Assembly (NCBI RefSeq): GCF_014694405.1
Contig: NZ_JAAUWV010000003.1
Location: 1-64,000, forward strand
Length of the DNA: 64,000 nt
Direction: 5' to 3'
Source of the DNA: Pseudoalteromonas sp. S16_S37
GTDB taxonomy: Bacteria > Pseudomonadota > Gammaproteobacteria > Enterobacterales > Alteromonadaceae
Of this stretch, positions 18,399 to 28,319 are shown one piece after another (position 1 is the first letter of the stretch; each line of letters starts with the position of its first letter). The notes beneath the pieces were generated by a model. The model had not been told where the DNA came from, ran no database searches, and saw nothing but the letters and a program-made list of their open reading frames with translations. Made by a program: the position numbers and the translations under genes.

Positions 18399-19334
18399 TT
18401 ATTTCTCTTGCAAGAAGTTAAGTAGGTCTTGATTCAGTCTATCTTTATGCGTATCTGCAAGGCCGTGTGGGGCGTCTTTGTAGATGATAAACTTTGCGCC
18501 TTTAATTAGTTTTGCTGATACTTCACCCGATACTTCAATTGGCACCACTTGGTCATCATCACCGTGTATCACTAGAGCCGGTACATCAATTTTTGCTAAA
18601 TCTGGGCGAAAATCGGTAGCCGAGAACGCTGCGATTGAATCATAGGTATTTTTCGCGCCGCCCATCATGCCTTGTCTCCAGAAGGATTGAATTAACCCCT
18701 GCGATACTTTTGCGCCCTCACGGTTAAAGCTATAAAACGGGCCAGATGCAATATCCAAGTATAACTGCGAGCGATTGTCGTTAGATGCTTTGCGTATGCC
18801 ATCAAATAGCGCTTTTTCTATGCCATTTGGGTTGGTTTCGGTTTTTACCATCAAAGGTGTAACAGCGCTGACCAAGGCAACTTTATTTACGCGCTTTGTA
18901 CCATGGCGGCCAATGTAGCGGGCTACTTCACCGCCGCCAGTTGAAAAGCCAACGAGGGTGACTTTGTCTAACTTCAATGCATCAAGCACGGCTGCTAAGT
19001 CGTCTGCGTAATGGTCCATGTCGTTGCCTTCCCAAGGTTGGCTTGAGCGACCGTGACCGCGGCGGTCGTGGGCAATGACGCGATAGCCTTTGTCAGCCAA
19101 AAATTGCATTTGCGACTCCCAACTGTCTGAGCTTAGCGGCCAGCCGTGGCTGAACGTGACCACTTCGCCATCTTTAGGGCCCCAATCTCTATAGTAAAGT
19201 TGCACGTTGTCGCTGGTGGTGATTGTACTGGCAGTGCGTTGGTAGTTTGTGTCAGCTTGCACTGCTGTTGCAGATAACGCTAAAACGCTTGTTAATACGG
19301 TTGCTTTAAATAAATTTGTTAAGTTTTTCATCAT
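18399..19334 (-). CDS. Exported alpha/beta hydrolase, non-heme chloroperoxidase/arylesterase-like
   Basis: A 311-residue alpha/beta hydrolase with an N-terminal signal peptide ending near AVQA (about residue 28). The catalytic triad is visible: nucleophile serine in [15 protein letters not shown], aspartate in [10 protein letters not shown], histidine in [15 protein letters not shown]. The oxyanion region [12 protein letters not shown] and the [11 protein letters not shown] segment are typical of cofactor-free haloperoxidase/arylesterase enzymes (such as the Est/Cpo group). Those are usually cytosolic, so a signal peptide is unusual. It is divergent from an AraC regulator at 19471 that probably controls it. 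The natural substrate is unknown. Confidence 0.88.
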   Translation of the reverse strand: MMKNLTNLFKATVLTSVLALSATAVQADTNYQRTASTITTSDNVQLYYRDWGPKDGEVVTFSHGWPLSSDSWESQMQFLADKGYRVIAHDRRGHGRSSQPWEGNDMDHYADDLAAVLDALKLDKVTLVGFSTGGGEVARYIGRHGTKRVNKVALVSAVTPLMVKTETNPNGIEKALFDGIRKASNDNRSQLYLDIASGPFYSFNREGAKVSQGLIQSFWRQGMMGGAKNTYDSIAAFSATDFRPDLAKIDVPALVIHGDDDQVVPIEVSGEVSAKLIKGAKFIIYKDAPHGLADTHKDRLNQDLLNFLQEK

Positions 19335-19470
19335 CAATCTCCAATGGTTTTAATTTGCTTTTAATAACTGAGCGGTTTGTTCCTTCGCTCTGTTGATGGG
19401 TGTCATTGTGCCCCGCATTGCGATATGATTTATCTCAGATAGTCTTCAAAACATTGCAGATCGTATTTTT

Positions 19471-20298
19471 ATGGTGGATCGTCTCGCTTCTTTATTTGAG
19501 CACTTCTCGTTAAGTGCGCACACTTTTCAATCGGGCCCTCTATGTGGCACTAATCCTGTTGTAACAGATGTGTCTTATGGGCAATTGCATCTAATTCGAG
19601 AGGGCAGTGTGGAGGTATGGCATGGTCGCACCAAGGAATATTGCATTACTGAGCCGAGTTTGCTGTTTTATCCGCGCCCGCTTAAAAGGCATTTTGTGGT
19701 CGCGCAAGATACGCAAACACAGTTTTTATGTGCAAATGTGTCGTTCGAGGGCAATGATGCAAACCCCATCGCCAATGCGCTGCCTGATAGCTTGTGCTTG
19801 CCGCTGACCTCACTACCCAATTGCGAAAAGGTCTTGTCATTGTTATTTGAAGAGGCCGAGGCTTGTTACTGCGGCCGTCAGGTGTTGCTCGATAGGCTTC
19901 TGGAGGTGTTTTTAGTTCAACTACTAAGAGAGTTGATGGAAAACCAAGAAATTAAAATTGGTATGCTGGCGGGTCTGGCACATCAAAATCTACGTAGAGC
20001 CATTGTCGCTATGCATGAAAAGCCTGAAGTCGATTGGACGGTTGAAAGCCTAGCGTCAGAGGCGCATATGTCTCGCAGTGTGTTTTCCAATTTATTTCGT
20101 GAAACAATCGGCGAAACGCCTGCAAAGTACCTACAAAATTGGCGCATAGGTTTGGTACAAAAATGGCTAAAAAATGGTATGCCGCTTAAGTTGATAGCTG
20201 AAGAAGCGGGTTATAAAAGTGAGTCGGCTTTGTCGCGCGCCTTTAAAGCGCAAAGTGGCATGTCACCAAGGCAGTGGCTTATCAAAGAAAGTAAATAA
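19471..20298 (+). CDS. AraC family transcriptional regulator
   Basis: A 275-residue regulator with an N-terminal cupin-like sensing domain of the AraC-binding (cupin_6) type (GQLHLIREGSVEVWHGRTKEY, LLFYPRPLKRHFV). The C-terminal domain has two helix-turn-helices (TVESLASEAHMSRSVFSNLFRE, PLKLIAEEAGYKSESALSRAFK). It is divergent from the exported hydrolase gene with a shared 136-bp promoter region, which suggests control of that gene. The 200 bp after it hold nothing I can recognise. Confidence 0.9.
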   Translation: MVDRLASLFEHFSLSAHTFQSGPLCGTNPVVTDVSYGQLHLIREGSVEVWHGRTKEYCITEPSLLFYPRPLKRHFVVAQDTQTQFLCANVSFEGNDANPIANALPDSLCLPLTSLPNCEKVLSLLFEEAEACYCGRQVLLDRLLEVFLVQLLRELMENQEIKIGMLAGLAHQNLRRAIVAMHEKPEVDWTVESLASEAHMSRSVFSNLFRETIGETPAKYLQNWRIGLVQKWLKNGMPLKLIAEEAGYKSESALSRAFKAQSGMSPRQWLIKESK

Positions 20299-20499
20299 CT
20301 AAAGTTAAAACGTTTTGCGTATTTTAAAAAATGATTAACGAGCACGGCTCATGCTCACGAGTAGATACGAGCATTATGAGCAGGGTGTTAGATACTTTAA
20401 TCGCTTATCTGGCTCGTAACGTATTGCTTGGCTGTTTTTATGCCCTGCTTAGCAATAAAAAACGTTAGATAGGACACTCAGAAGATGCTAATTAAGATC

Positions 20500-21003
20500 C
20501 TAGTTTGCTCTGACTGTAACAGTAATAGTGTCTGAGTAGGTGCCGGCTTCATTCAGTCCGTTAGTTAAAGGGGTGATTTTAAGTAATGTTGATTTGGTTT
20601 CACCAGCATCGCCCGTGCCTGCAGACGTGGCTTTTTCATGGGTATAGGTACCAGCTTGTAAATCAATACCTGTTTTATCACCAATGCTGAGTGTATAGGC
20701 CAACTTGCTGCCAAGGCTGTTGTCTGCAACTAAATAACCGCCATTTGCAGAGCTGTATTCAGTGGTTGCGTTATCATTGGTATTGCACCAAACATCTAAC
20801 GTACCAATTTCTTGTGTTGTTTGTGAAGCGTCAAGCGTTAAGCCGGTTACACTATTTGCACCACTACTTGTTTTACATATAGGTTCTACCGTGCCTTCAA
20901 AAAAATACTTCGCTTCGCTACTGGTGGCATCAACAACCTCAGCTGTTGCCTGTAACGACAAAACCGTCGATGCGATAAGTAAAGATTTAAGTAAAGTGTG
21001 CAT
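20500..21003 (-). CDS. Putative pilin subunit 2 of the chaperone-usher system
   Basis: A 167-residue exported protein with a signal peptide (about residues 1-21). The mature part has two cysteines (EPICKTSSGANSV and LDVWCNTNDN) and the C-terminal beta strand AGTYSDTITVTVRAN, the pattern of fimbrial subunits that receive or donate a complementing strand. It is a close paralog of the product at 21223, sharing the segments SVTGLTLDAS and IGTLDVWCNT. A GGGGGA ribosome-binding site precedes the ATG. It is the last gene of the pilus operon. A weak hairpin (GTCGGA/TCCGAC, 21135-21161) separates the two pilin genes. Confidence 0.8.
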   Translation of the reverse strand: MHTLLKSLLIASTVLSLQATAEVVDATSSEAKYFFEGTVEPICKTSSGANSVTGLTLDASQTTQEIGTLDVWCNTNDNATTEYSSANGGYLVADNSLGSKLAYTLSIGDKTGIDLQAGTYTHEKATSAGTGDAGETKSTLLKITPLTNGLNEAGTYSDTITVTVRAN

Positions 21004-21134
21004 GGCATCTCCCCCTTAGATAAAGTACAGCAGTTGTGTTTCAATTTGCAACTTTTCTAACGTACTAAAGGAAAGTTTTTTATATGGATAGGAAGGGGAG
21101 TCAGGTTTTTTACAAATAGTAGATGTAGGCAAAT

Positions 21135-21161
21135 GTCGGACTGCATATATGCTAATCCGAC
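21135..21161. repeat. REP-like palindrome between the pilin genes
   Basis: GTCGGACTGCATATA followed by GCTAATCCGAC can fold with its outer arms and recalls the GTCGG...CCGAC half of the REP elements at 15.7-17.4 kb, with a GTAGG just to its left. It is diverged and may instead be a local terminator. Confidence 0.35.
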
Positions 21162-21222
21162 AGGTTTGCTTTACTTTAGGGCATGAGAGACGCTGAGGCC
21201 TCTCATTGTTACTATATTGTGA

Positions 21223-21723
21223 TTAGTTAGGGCTTACTGTAACCGTGATAGTATCTGAGTAAGTGCCTGCATCGTTTAAGCCATTTGACTTAGGTGTGAT
21301 TTTTAAAGTTGTTGCTTTTGTATCACCAGTCACACCGGTACCTGCCAGTGTTGAAGTATGCTTATAAGCACCAGTTTGCAAATCGATACCTGTTGTGTCA
21401 CCGATGTCTAAGGTGTATGCAATTTTACTGCCTTGTGCATTACCCGCTTTTAAGAAACCACCGTTTGCTGACGTATACTCGGTTGTTGCATTTTCACCTG
21501 TGTTACACCAAACGTCTAAAGTACCGATAGTTTGCGTTTCTTGTGACGCGTCTAGCTTTAAGCCTGTTACGCTGTTTGAACCGCTGCTTGTTTTACAAAG
21601 TGGCGCAATGGTGCCCTCAAATGAGAAGCTTGCTTGGTTGCTACTTGACGTTGTAACCGCAGCCGCAGCTGATAATGATGTGATAGCAGACGCGACAAAA
21701 AGAGACTTAAGTAATGTGTTCAT
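21223..21723 (-). CDS. Putative major pilin subunit of the chaperone-usher system
   Basis: A 166-residue exported protein starting MNTLLKSLFVASAITSLSAAA (signal peptide). It has the same two-cysteine, all-beta architecture and C-terminal AGTYSDTITVTVSPN strand as the product at 20500. The ATG at 21723, with an AGGGG ribosome-binding site, is preferred over an upstream in-frame start because it opens the signal peptide. Being the first subunit after the usher and tip genes, and having its own good ribosome-binding site, it is the likelier major subunit. That ranking is an inference. Confidence 0.82.
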   Translation of the reverse strand: MNTLLKSLFVASAITSLSAAAAVTTSSSNQASFSFEGTIAPLCKTSSGSNSVTGLKLDASQETQTIGTLDVWCNTGENATTEYTSANGGFLKAGNAQGSKIAYTLDIGDTTGIDLQTGAYKHTSTLAGTGVTGDTKATTLKITPKSNGLNDAGTYSDTITVTVSPN

Positions 21724-21880
21724 GGTGTTTCCCCTGAAAAAGTACAGCATTTGTATTTAAATAATTAGGTTCTTACCTATTTGCTATACTCAAGCACGGA
21801 GCGTGCCAGAATTTTTTATCATAAAGGTGTTTATAGTTGTTTTTTTGTTATTTTAAAAATAATTCTTTTTTATCAGGTGT

Positions 21881-22741
21881 TTACCTCGGGTATACGGTGA
21901 GTGATAAATGATCTCTGTAAACGCCAGCTGGCATCATTTCGGTATTCCCCAAGATAAACTCAAAGCCAAACCACTTATTTCTGACGCCTGGATAAAAGTT
22001 ATAACTACGCATTAGGCGCTCGGAAGACGAAATTTTGACGTTATCAAAACCTAGGGTGTAGTCAATCAATGAGCTAGTGTCAGTTTCATGACGCAAGCCA
22101 TTGTATTCAGAATCCAAAACAATATCGTAAGAACTATTACTCAGAATTTTTATACCCCAATAAAAGCGCATATTCGTTCTGAGTTCACCCAAATCAATTT
22201 GGTAGTTGCCACTGCTACCAGAGACTTTACCTTGGCTAGTGCTATCGAGCGTAATGGCAACTTGAGGTTGAGAATTATAAGTAATACTTAAATACTGTTC
22301 TTTGATCACACGATTACGGCGCACGATGGAGACTTTTACGCCGCCATAGTATGCGCCTGCAGGAAACAAGCTATAGTGTTTCAATCGTATCCACATTTGT
22401 GTGGTGTGATTATATAAAGGGGTGCGCCAGATCCCATTGCTTGCCCACATATTATTAAACTGGGCATCCAGCAAATTTGCATACTTGTATTCTGTTGGGC
22501 CGGAAAATACTAATGAGTAGTAATATATATCTTCTACCCAAATCTCATCGGCACAATCAAGCAAAGCATCAGACACTTGTATCTTTAAAGGGAGATATAC
22601 CGACACCTGATTACCGTATTCTTCGATGACTTCAGTAGAGCTGGAGGTTGCGGTTAAGTTGCCAGTACAGCGTTTTGCAAGTGCTGTTGGGGTAATAATC
22701 CAATAGCTCAGAACAAGCAGTACAAAGATCTTTAATTTCAT
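21881..22741 (-). CDS. Putative tip adhesin of the chaperone-usher pilus
   Basis: A 286-residue exported protein with a signal peptide (about residues 1-22). It appears to have an N-terminal receptor-binding domain (cysteine pair CTGN and LLDCADEIW; the tyrosine-rich WVEDIYYYSL) and a C-terminal pilin-like domain. The latter ends in AGVYRDHLSLTVYPR, which parallels the C-terminal strand of the two pilins. Its start codon overlaps the usher stop (ATGA), showing translational coupling. Two-domain size and position after the usher indicate a tip adhesin. Confidence 0.75.
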   Translation of the reverse strand: MKLKIFVLLVLSYWIITPTALAKRCTGNLTATSSSTEVIEEYGNQVSVYLPLKIQVSDALLDCADEIWVEDIYYYSLVFSGPTEYKYANLLDAQFNNMWASNGIWRTPLYNHTTQMWIRLKHYSLFPAGAYYGGVKVSIVRRNRVIKEQYLSITYNSQPQVAITLDSTSQGKVSGSSGNYQIDLGELRTNMRFYWGIKILSNSSYDIVLDSEYNGLRHETDTSSLIDYTLGFDNVKISSSERLMRSYNFYPGVRNKWFGFEFILGNTEMMPAGVYRDHLSLTVYPR

Positions 22742-25203
22742 TCTTTTAAGTCTCCTTTTAACTGTGTTTGTTCAAGCTTAATGGTCCCAATTCGAATAAA
22801 TCTGTTTTCAACATCTGTAATGCTAAAAGCGCCTTTTGCATCATCTAACTCAATTATGTAGTCACCAACACTTATTCCTTCCACGACAAAGCGGCCTGTA
22901 CGGTTAGTGAAAAATGCTCGACGAAGTGTTTGTGTAGCACCATCGTCATTGTTTCGTCGTTTTATTACGTGACCACGTTGCATTGCAATAGCTGTGCCTT
23001 TGGCATCAACTAAAGTTCCTATCACGGTATAGGATAAGTCTGAGCCTACCTGAATATGATGGCCAGTGTTTGCTCCGCCAGTAATAAGATACATACCAGG
23101 GCCCCAGTCATAACCCAGTGGTGCTTCAGGTACATCAATATTGAATTGTGTATTAGTATAACCTGAGCCAAGGTTTATTAACGCACCAATCGCGTTATTG
23201 GGTTTAGTTTGTGCTCTGCCAAGTCGGTCAACGTTAACCAATACATCGGTATTTTTGAGTGTTTTATGCTTAGTTACTACTGCAAAAGGGGCTGTAGTGG
23301 TCGCGCCCATACCTAGGTGACCATCAGCTACGCCGAGACTGGTAGATAGGTTTATGCCAACGCTACTGTCGGCGCTGACGTTAGAACGTGTATAATTAGT
23401 GGCGTTCACATCAGCTCTGAAAAATGCACCTGTATAGCTGGCCCTAACTTGTTCCTGTCTATAATTACTGCCTTTTTCAGCGCGCAGTTCATAGCCATAG
23501 TCATTTAGGAAATTATTGTTGGTTTTAGCATAGCTGGCACTGGCCACTTTAGTTGAACTATTATACTGCGCTCTAGTACGGGTATGAGCGTCTCTATCAT
23601 AGCCATTCCACGTGAAATTCAGTACAAATTGGTTTTCAGATATCACACGAGGGTCGTCGCTTGAGTTGTGATTAAAACCTACTTTTAAGCGCATGTCTTC
23701 ATAGCGGAAATTAAAACTGGCCGAAGCATTTTCACTGGCCACATTGTTGTCATTGACAGTGCGTGTGGCATTGAGATTAAAGTCACTATAATCGTCGATA
23801 ATATAGCTGTAATCAAAAAAAGCTCTGGAGTTATCGGCAATGGTATTAAAGGTTTGCCAAGGCGTGTTGGTAAAGTTGCGTTTTAATTCATAGCCTAAGC
23901 GCAAATTTGGTGAGCCATAATTGCCGTTACCAAAAATGCTGTGCTCTGTTTCTATTGAGAATGCTTCACCTGTTTGCTCGCTCATTTCACTTTGTGAATA
24001 ACGTAGCGATATATTACCAAATGGACTGCCCAAAGTGACTATCGAGCCTAATACGTGCCCTTGAGGGTGAATTGCACCATTTAAACCTAAAGTAAGTTTA
24101 TCATTGAAGCCATATTCATAATTACCAGAAACTAAAAGCTCGTCATCATATTCATAGTGGCCATTATCTAATGATGAGACATAGCCAACTTTCAACGAGT
24201 AGTCACTTAATCCTGGTGCCAATAGTCTCGCGTTGTAGTGCGTTGCAAAATGAAAGTCTTGCGTTTCGCCGTTTGCATATCGAGCCACAACGTGAATATT
24301 GTTCACCCCAGAGGTAAGTGGCAGATCGCTTAAATTGTAGCGACCAGCTCGCAATCTTAGCCTCGAAATTAAAAACTCGTTAATAAACACTTCCAAGGTT
24401 GCTGCACGAGGCAAGACAAACTGCTGACTATTACTCGGTGTGATCCTTCTCTGTGGTTGCAGTTTTGAATAGGCTTTTTCTATGCCTAGACCAGCTAGCT
24501 GCGTACCTGATAGGTGCCCGCTGTTAGTGACCTGCGTATCACCTAAGGTAAAGCGCATTGGTAAGTCAGGTCTATCATAAAATGCAAAAGTATCGCCGCG
24601 ATAAAAGTGGCTGTCTTGGTTGTCACCGTTGTCACCGCTTTCCCAAAAGGCGGAGCTACGAACGTTTAGTCCATCAGCGCCACCTATGTTGGCATTCATC
24701 AGCCATTCGAACTGAGTGTGCTCGGTGCGGTTGTTGTCACTTCTCTCATGGTTTAGATTGAGGTTATTTAAAATCGCCCATTTGGCCTCGCCTTTGGGGA
24801 GTTCAAAATGCCTATCTTTACCATAAGTTAGGCTGTCGGTAGCCATTGCCGACTCTGCGAGAGACATTTCTATCGTTAAGTCTTGTGGTTGTAGGGTGAG
24901 TGATATGCCGTGAGCTTTGAACTGTTCGATGGTGATGTCTTCGTCGCCTTTACTTGCCAGCCATGTCAGCACCTTGTCACTTAAAACACTATGTAAATTC
25001 TCTTTCACTTCTAAAGCTGAAATGGATTTTAATTCAAAACCGTCGACAGCGGCAGAAACTAGCCCTATTTCGGCAACATTTAGCCGCACGGGAAAGTCCA
25101 TGTGATAAACCGCGGAAAATGCAGATCGATGCCATGCAAAAAGAAGTGTAAAAAAGACACACTGCAATAATGCAGGCCTAGAGTTAAAGCCCAGTATTAA
25201 CAT
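22738..25203 (-). CDS. Outer-membrane fimbrial usher
   Basis: An 821-residue usher that secretes and assembles the pilus. A signal peptide and N-terminal domain (about 1-130) lead into a long beta-barrel with many alternating aromatic strands (NISLRYSQSEMSEQTGEAFS, LRLGYELKR). A plug-like segment lies around 260-330 (ATLEVFINEFLISRLRLRAG, SDLPLTSGVNNIHV). The last ~100 residues include VDAKGTAIAMQRGHVIKR and GRFVVEGISVGDYIIELDD, reminiscent of a carboxypeptidase-regulatory-like fold as in alternate (alpha/CS1-type) or archaic ushers. It lacks the typical gamma-usher start. It begins 10 nt after the chaperone gene. Confidence 0.85.
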   Translation of the reverse strand: MLILGFNSRPALLQCVFFTLLFAWHRSAFSAVYHMDFPVRLNVAEIGLVSAAVDGFELKSISALEVKENLHSVLSDKVLTWLASKGDEDITIEQFKAHGISLTLQPQDLTIEMSLAESAMATDSLTYGKDRHFELPKGEAKWAILNNLNLNHERSDNNRTEHTQFEWLMNANIGGADGLNVRSSAFWESGDNGDNQDSHFYRGDTFAFYDRPDLPMRFTLGDTQVTNSGHLSGTQLAGLGIEKAYSKLQPQRRITPSNSQQFVLPRAATLEVFINEFLISRLRLRAGRYNLSDLPLTSGVNNIHVVARYANGETQDFHFATHYNARLLAPGLSDYSLKVGYVSSLDNGHYEYDDELLVSGNYEYGFNDKLTLGLNGAIHPQGHVLGSIVTLGSPFGNISLRYSQSEMSEQTGEAFSIETEHSIFGNGNYGSPNLRLGYELKRNFTNTPWQTFNTIADNSRAFFDYSYIIDDYSDFNLNATRTVNDNNVASENASASFNFRYEDMRLKVGFNHNSSDDPRVISENQFVLNFTWNGYDRDAHTRTRAQYNSSTKVASASYAKTNNNFLNDYGYELRAEKGSNYRQEQVRASYTGAFFRADVNATNYTRSNVSADSSVGINLSTSLGVADGHLGMGATTTAPFAVVTKHKTLKNTDVLVNVDRLGRAQTKPNNAIGALINLGSGYTNTQFNIDVPEAPLGYDWGPGMYLITGGANTGHHIQVGSDLSYTVIGTLVDAKGTAIAMQRGHVIKRRNNDDGATQTLRRAFFTNRTGRFVVEGISVGDYIIELDDAKGAFSITDVENRFIRIGTIKLEQTQLKGDLKE

Positions 25204-25213
25204 CGTTTAGTGA

Positions 25214-25906
25214 TTACTTTTTATCAAGAAGGTTAACTAAAGTTGCAGTTTTGGTTGGCTTGTCTGCTAATAATGTCTTTAAATCTACGCTCATTGAGTG
25301 ACCTGGCATAATAAAACGGCCAGATGTAACTGACTGAAATTGAGCCCAGTTCACTACAGTGTTGCCTTGGTGAAAGTGGTATTCAAACTGTGACAAGTCT
25401 AATACGCGCTTACCTTGATTCGAAATAGTAAGTTTGCAGTCGTCTAACTTTTTACAGCTTAAGTCACTCTTTTGTGCTGCTTTAATCCCATCAGGGCTAA
25501 CAAATACCAGTGTTGCAAAGTTAAATACCATTTTTACGCCAGATTTTTGCTCATCCTCAGGTAGTGGCAGCTGTTTAAAAACGATGCGGTATGAGTGCGT
25601 TTCTTCAAGCTCGGGGGCGCCTAAATATTTGGCACGAAAAACCTGATAGCCATTGGCTGGCACCTCGATTTGTGGTGGCAGTACAATAAAGTCTTCTTCA
25701 GCGCTTACTAATACTTCTTTTTGATTGTCGTCGAAGGTACGTTTAAATACTTCTATTTCAATGGGTAACGGGCTACTTCCTGGATTTTGCAAACGATAGG
25801 TAACTAACGAGTCTTTGCCATGCGACGCAAGGTCGACAATCATAGGTTGAACTTGATAGGCCATTGCAGGAAGCGACAAGCACAGTAGTAACAACAGTTT
25901 ACGCAT
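25214..25906 (-). CDS. Periplasmic pilus chaperone
   Basis: A 230-residue exported protein with a signal peptide (MRKLLLLLCLSLPAMA). Its immunoglobulin-like first domain (VTYRLQNPGSSPLPIEIEVF, FIVLPPQIEVPANGYQVFRA, YRIVFKQLPLP) resembles non-classical periplasmic chaperones. The second domain contains LSCKKLDDCKLTISNQGKRVLDLSQ. The conserved QVFRAKYLG segment supplies the subunit-binding edge. It is the first gene of the operon chaperone-usher-tip-pilin-pilin, which is the order expected for alternate or archaic systems. Confidence 0.88.
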   Translation of the reverse strand: MRKLLLLLCLSLPAMAYQVQPMIVDLASHGKDSLVTYRLQNPGSSPLPIEIEVFKRTFDDNQKEVLVSAEEDFIVLPPQIEVPANGYQVFRAKYLGAPELEETHSYRIVFKQLPLPEDEQKSGVKMVFNFATLVFVSPDGIKAAQKSDLSCKKLDDCKLTISNQGKRVLDLSQFEYHFHQGNTVVNWAQFQSVTSGRFIMPGHSMSVDLKTLLADKPTKTATLVNLLDKK

Positions 25907-26052
25907 CTGAACTCCAACTAACAGGCGTGACTTACAATTTTGCTATACGATACCGTGACTATTTGTTAATACAAGCGTAATTTGTGTGGTTTATGAAATA
26001 TTGTACTTATAACAGGGAGAAGTACGCGGTTTTGTAGCAAACACAATGAATA

Positions 26053-26112
26053 TCAACAAAGATAGTTCAAGTTAATATCATATTGCTTCGTTTTTCAATG
26101 CATCTTTGTTGA
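26053..26112. repeat. Inverted repeat upstream of the pilus operon
   Basis: TCAACAAAGAT (26053-26063) and ATCTTTGTTGA (26102-26112) are perfect complements separated by 38 nt. They lie between the stop codon of the receptor at 26164 and the chaperone start at 25906. The site could be a weak terminator or an operator of the pilus operon. The rest of the 257-bp gap shows nothing else. Confidence 0.3.
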
Positions 26113-26163
26113 GAAACGGTACTGCTACACCATGGAATGCTTGCATTATTTTTCATCTAGCCA

Positions 26164-28146
26164 TTAGTACTGATAGTTAAGCGATAAATAGGCACTCACG
26201 CCTTCACGCGCTGGTAAAGTGTTAAGTGGGTAAAACACCGGTGTGTCATTAGGTTGATAGACTGATTCATCTAGTAAGTTTTTCAGTTCAAGAGATACCG
26301 TCAGCTTATCACGCGTACTAAGGGTAAATTTACGGCTTGCTTTAAGTGTTAGCCAGTCATAGCCATTGGCGGGGGGGTTAACCAACTCGCGTTTTGGGTC
26401 AAACAAAATATTGTCGTGATATGTCGAGTAACTTAATAAGTACATACCTATCTGCCACTGGCTGTCGTCATACCCTAATCCCAATTTAAAGTTATTGTTG
26501 GGCGATAAGTTGATATTTTTGGTATCTAAATTGTCTTTGTTACGTTGATGTGTGGCTGAAAGTTCAATGTACCAGCTCGGTGTAAATTGATGCTTATATT
26601 CTATCTCAACACCATAAGAAGAAATTGCACCACTGTTTTTATTTTCTAAGGCAAAATTAGGATCGCTTGAGGGCTTAAGTAATATCAAATCTTGCTCTTC
26701 ACTGTTGTACACAGTTAAGGTAAACAGCTTTTCAGCGGTTTGGTAAAACAGCTGGGCTTCAGTGGTTGCGATAGTTTCCGAATTGAGATCGGGAGTGCCT
26801 TTTTGGATACCAGGTGTTTCTATGGTTCGCTCGCCAGAAGATGGGTGCCGATAAGCCTCTGCGTGGCGAAGCTTAAATGTCCAATGCTGATTTAAATGAT
26901 AAGTCAGTCCAAATCTTGGAATAAAATCAGCCTGATTTTTGATGTTATTGACAAGCTCAACAGAGGTAATATATTGACCGCCAATCTCAATATTGAGATT
27001 GTCGGTGAGGGCGTGCCTGATTTGAGTATATACACTGGCATAACGCTCTTTTACATCAGGTATAGTAGATGCTTCAAAGACTCGCCTGTGTTCATGATTG
27101 GCACCAATGAGTAATTTGGTTCGCTCAGTCAAAGCGCCTGTAAGGTTAAACTCCAATAGCCTAATGTTTAAAGGTGATCTGATCCTAACTGCGTTGTCTG
27201 CAATGCCATTACTACTCCATTCCATTATTTTTTTGATATTGGTGTAGTGGCTAGCAAGCTGCCAGTTATCCGTAAAACTGTGTTTGTAACTTAAATTGCT
27301 AAAAGTTGACGGGTGGCGTTTTGACCAAGGAATATAGCGCGTTTGTGGGGCATCCCAAAAGTTCGCAAATTTATCTTGGACGCTACGAAAATGCGCAAAA
27401 GAAACGCCTTGGTAAGAGGCATTGAAATGGAGCGTTTTTTCCTTTTGAAAAGCTTTTTTACTAAATGCTTGTTGTGAGGTTGGGTCGATTGTGGTTGCAT
27501 CCCAACCATCAATATCCGTGTAAAGTAAGTGCAGTGCACCTTCAAAATCATCTTGTTGAAATAAATAGCTACCATCAAGAATTTTTGAGTTAAAGCTACC
27601 AACCGTCACTCTTTGATTTGCACGCCAACCGTTTGTATTGGGGGTGGTGGTAATGATATTGAACACCCCTTGATAAGCATTAGTTCCATAAAGCACAGAA
27701 CCTGGACCGCGAATGTATTCTATGCGCTCAATAGACGATAGTGGAATGGAAGTGTATAAGTTGTGCGCGCCAGATAGATTGCCAAAGGGCCGACCATTTA
27801 ATAACCCCAAGTGCTGCAATATACCCGTCCAAGGTTTGCTCCCTCGGGTCGACAGCGCCGTTATTACCCCAAAATTACTATTTACAGACACAATACGCTC
27901 AAGCACTTCATATAAGCTATGGGCGCCAAATAACTCAATTTGCTGACGTGAGATAACAGATACACTTGCATTGGTATCTCGTAATGATTCTTCTTGTTTG
28001 GAGGCCGTGGTTACTTGCATGTTGAGTAGCTCTTCAAGCGAAACCTCAAAAAGCTCAGAATTACTATCATTTGCACATGCACTTTTGATGCAAAGTAGCA
28101 TCGTGGGAAGCAGCAGGCACGGTAGATAATTTTTGTAATTAGGCAT
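26164..28146 (-). CDS. TonB-dependent outer-membrane receptor 1
   Basis: A 660-residue receptor with a signal peptide (ending near SACA). The N-terminal segment LEELLNMQVTTASKQEESLR is a typical entry to the plug in vitamin/siderophore-type receptors. Plug motifs include RIEYIRGPGSVLYGTNAYQGVFNIIT. The C-terminal barrel ends in YLSLNYQY with a terminal aromatic. It is monocistronic, on the same strand as and upstream of the pilus operon. The ligand is unknown. The plug is shorter than in receptors 2-4, so it belongs to a different subfamily. Confidence 0.9.
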   Translation of the reverse strand: MPNYKNYLPCLLLPTMLLCIKSACANDSNSELFEVSLEELLNMQVTTASKQEESLRDTNASVSVISRQQIELFGAHSLYEVLERIVSVNSNFGVITALSTRGSKPWTGILQHLGLLNGRPFGNLSGAHNLYTSIPLSSIERIEYIRGPGSVLYGTNAYQGVFNIITTTPNTNGWRANQRVTVGSFNSKILDGSYLFQQDDFEGALHLLYTDIDGWDATTIDPTSQQAFSKKAFQKEKTLHFNASYQGVSFAHFRSVQDKFANFWDAPQTRYIPWSKRHPSTFSNLSYKHSFTDNWQLASHYTNIKKIMEWSSNGIADNAVRIRSPLNIRLLEFNLTGALTERTKLLIGANHEHRRVFEASTIPDVKERYASVYTQIRHALTDNLNIEIGGQYITSVELVNNIKNQADFIPRFGLTYHLNQHWTFKLRHAEAYRHPSSGERTIETPGIQKGTPDLNSETIATTEAQLFYQTAEKLFTLTVYNSEEQDLILLKPSSDPNFALENKNSGAISSYGVEIEYKHQFTPSWYIELSATHQRNKDNLDTKNINLSPNNNFKLGLGYDDSQWQIGMYLLSYSTYHDNILFDPKRELVNPPANGYDWLTLKASRKFTLSTRDKLTVSLELKNLLDESVYQPNDTPVFYPLNTLPAREGVSAYLSLNYQY

Positions 28147-28319
28147 TTAAATATGGATTAAAATAAAGTGCTTAGAAAAAGATAGCAGAGATCGGGGGGG
28201 ATTCAATAAATCTGCAGGCTCGCTCCAGCGAAGTACTTGATAACAAGCTACCCGACTATATCTGATAACGCACCAAACTATTTTCGTTTTTATATGGTCT
28301 AAGTAATTCTTAAATCCGT

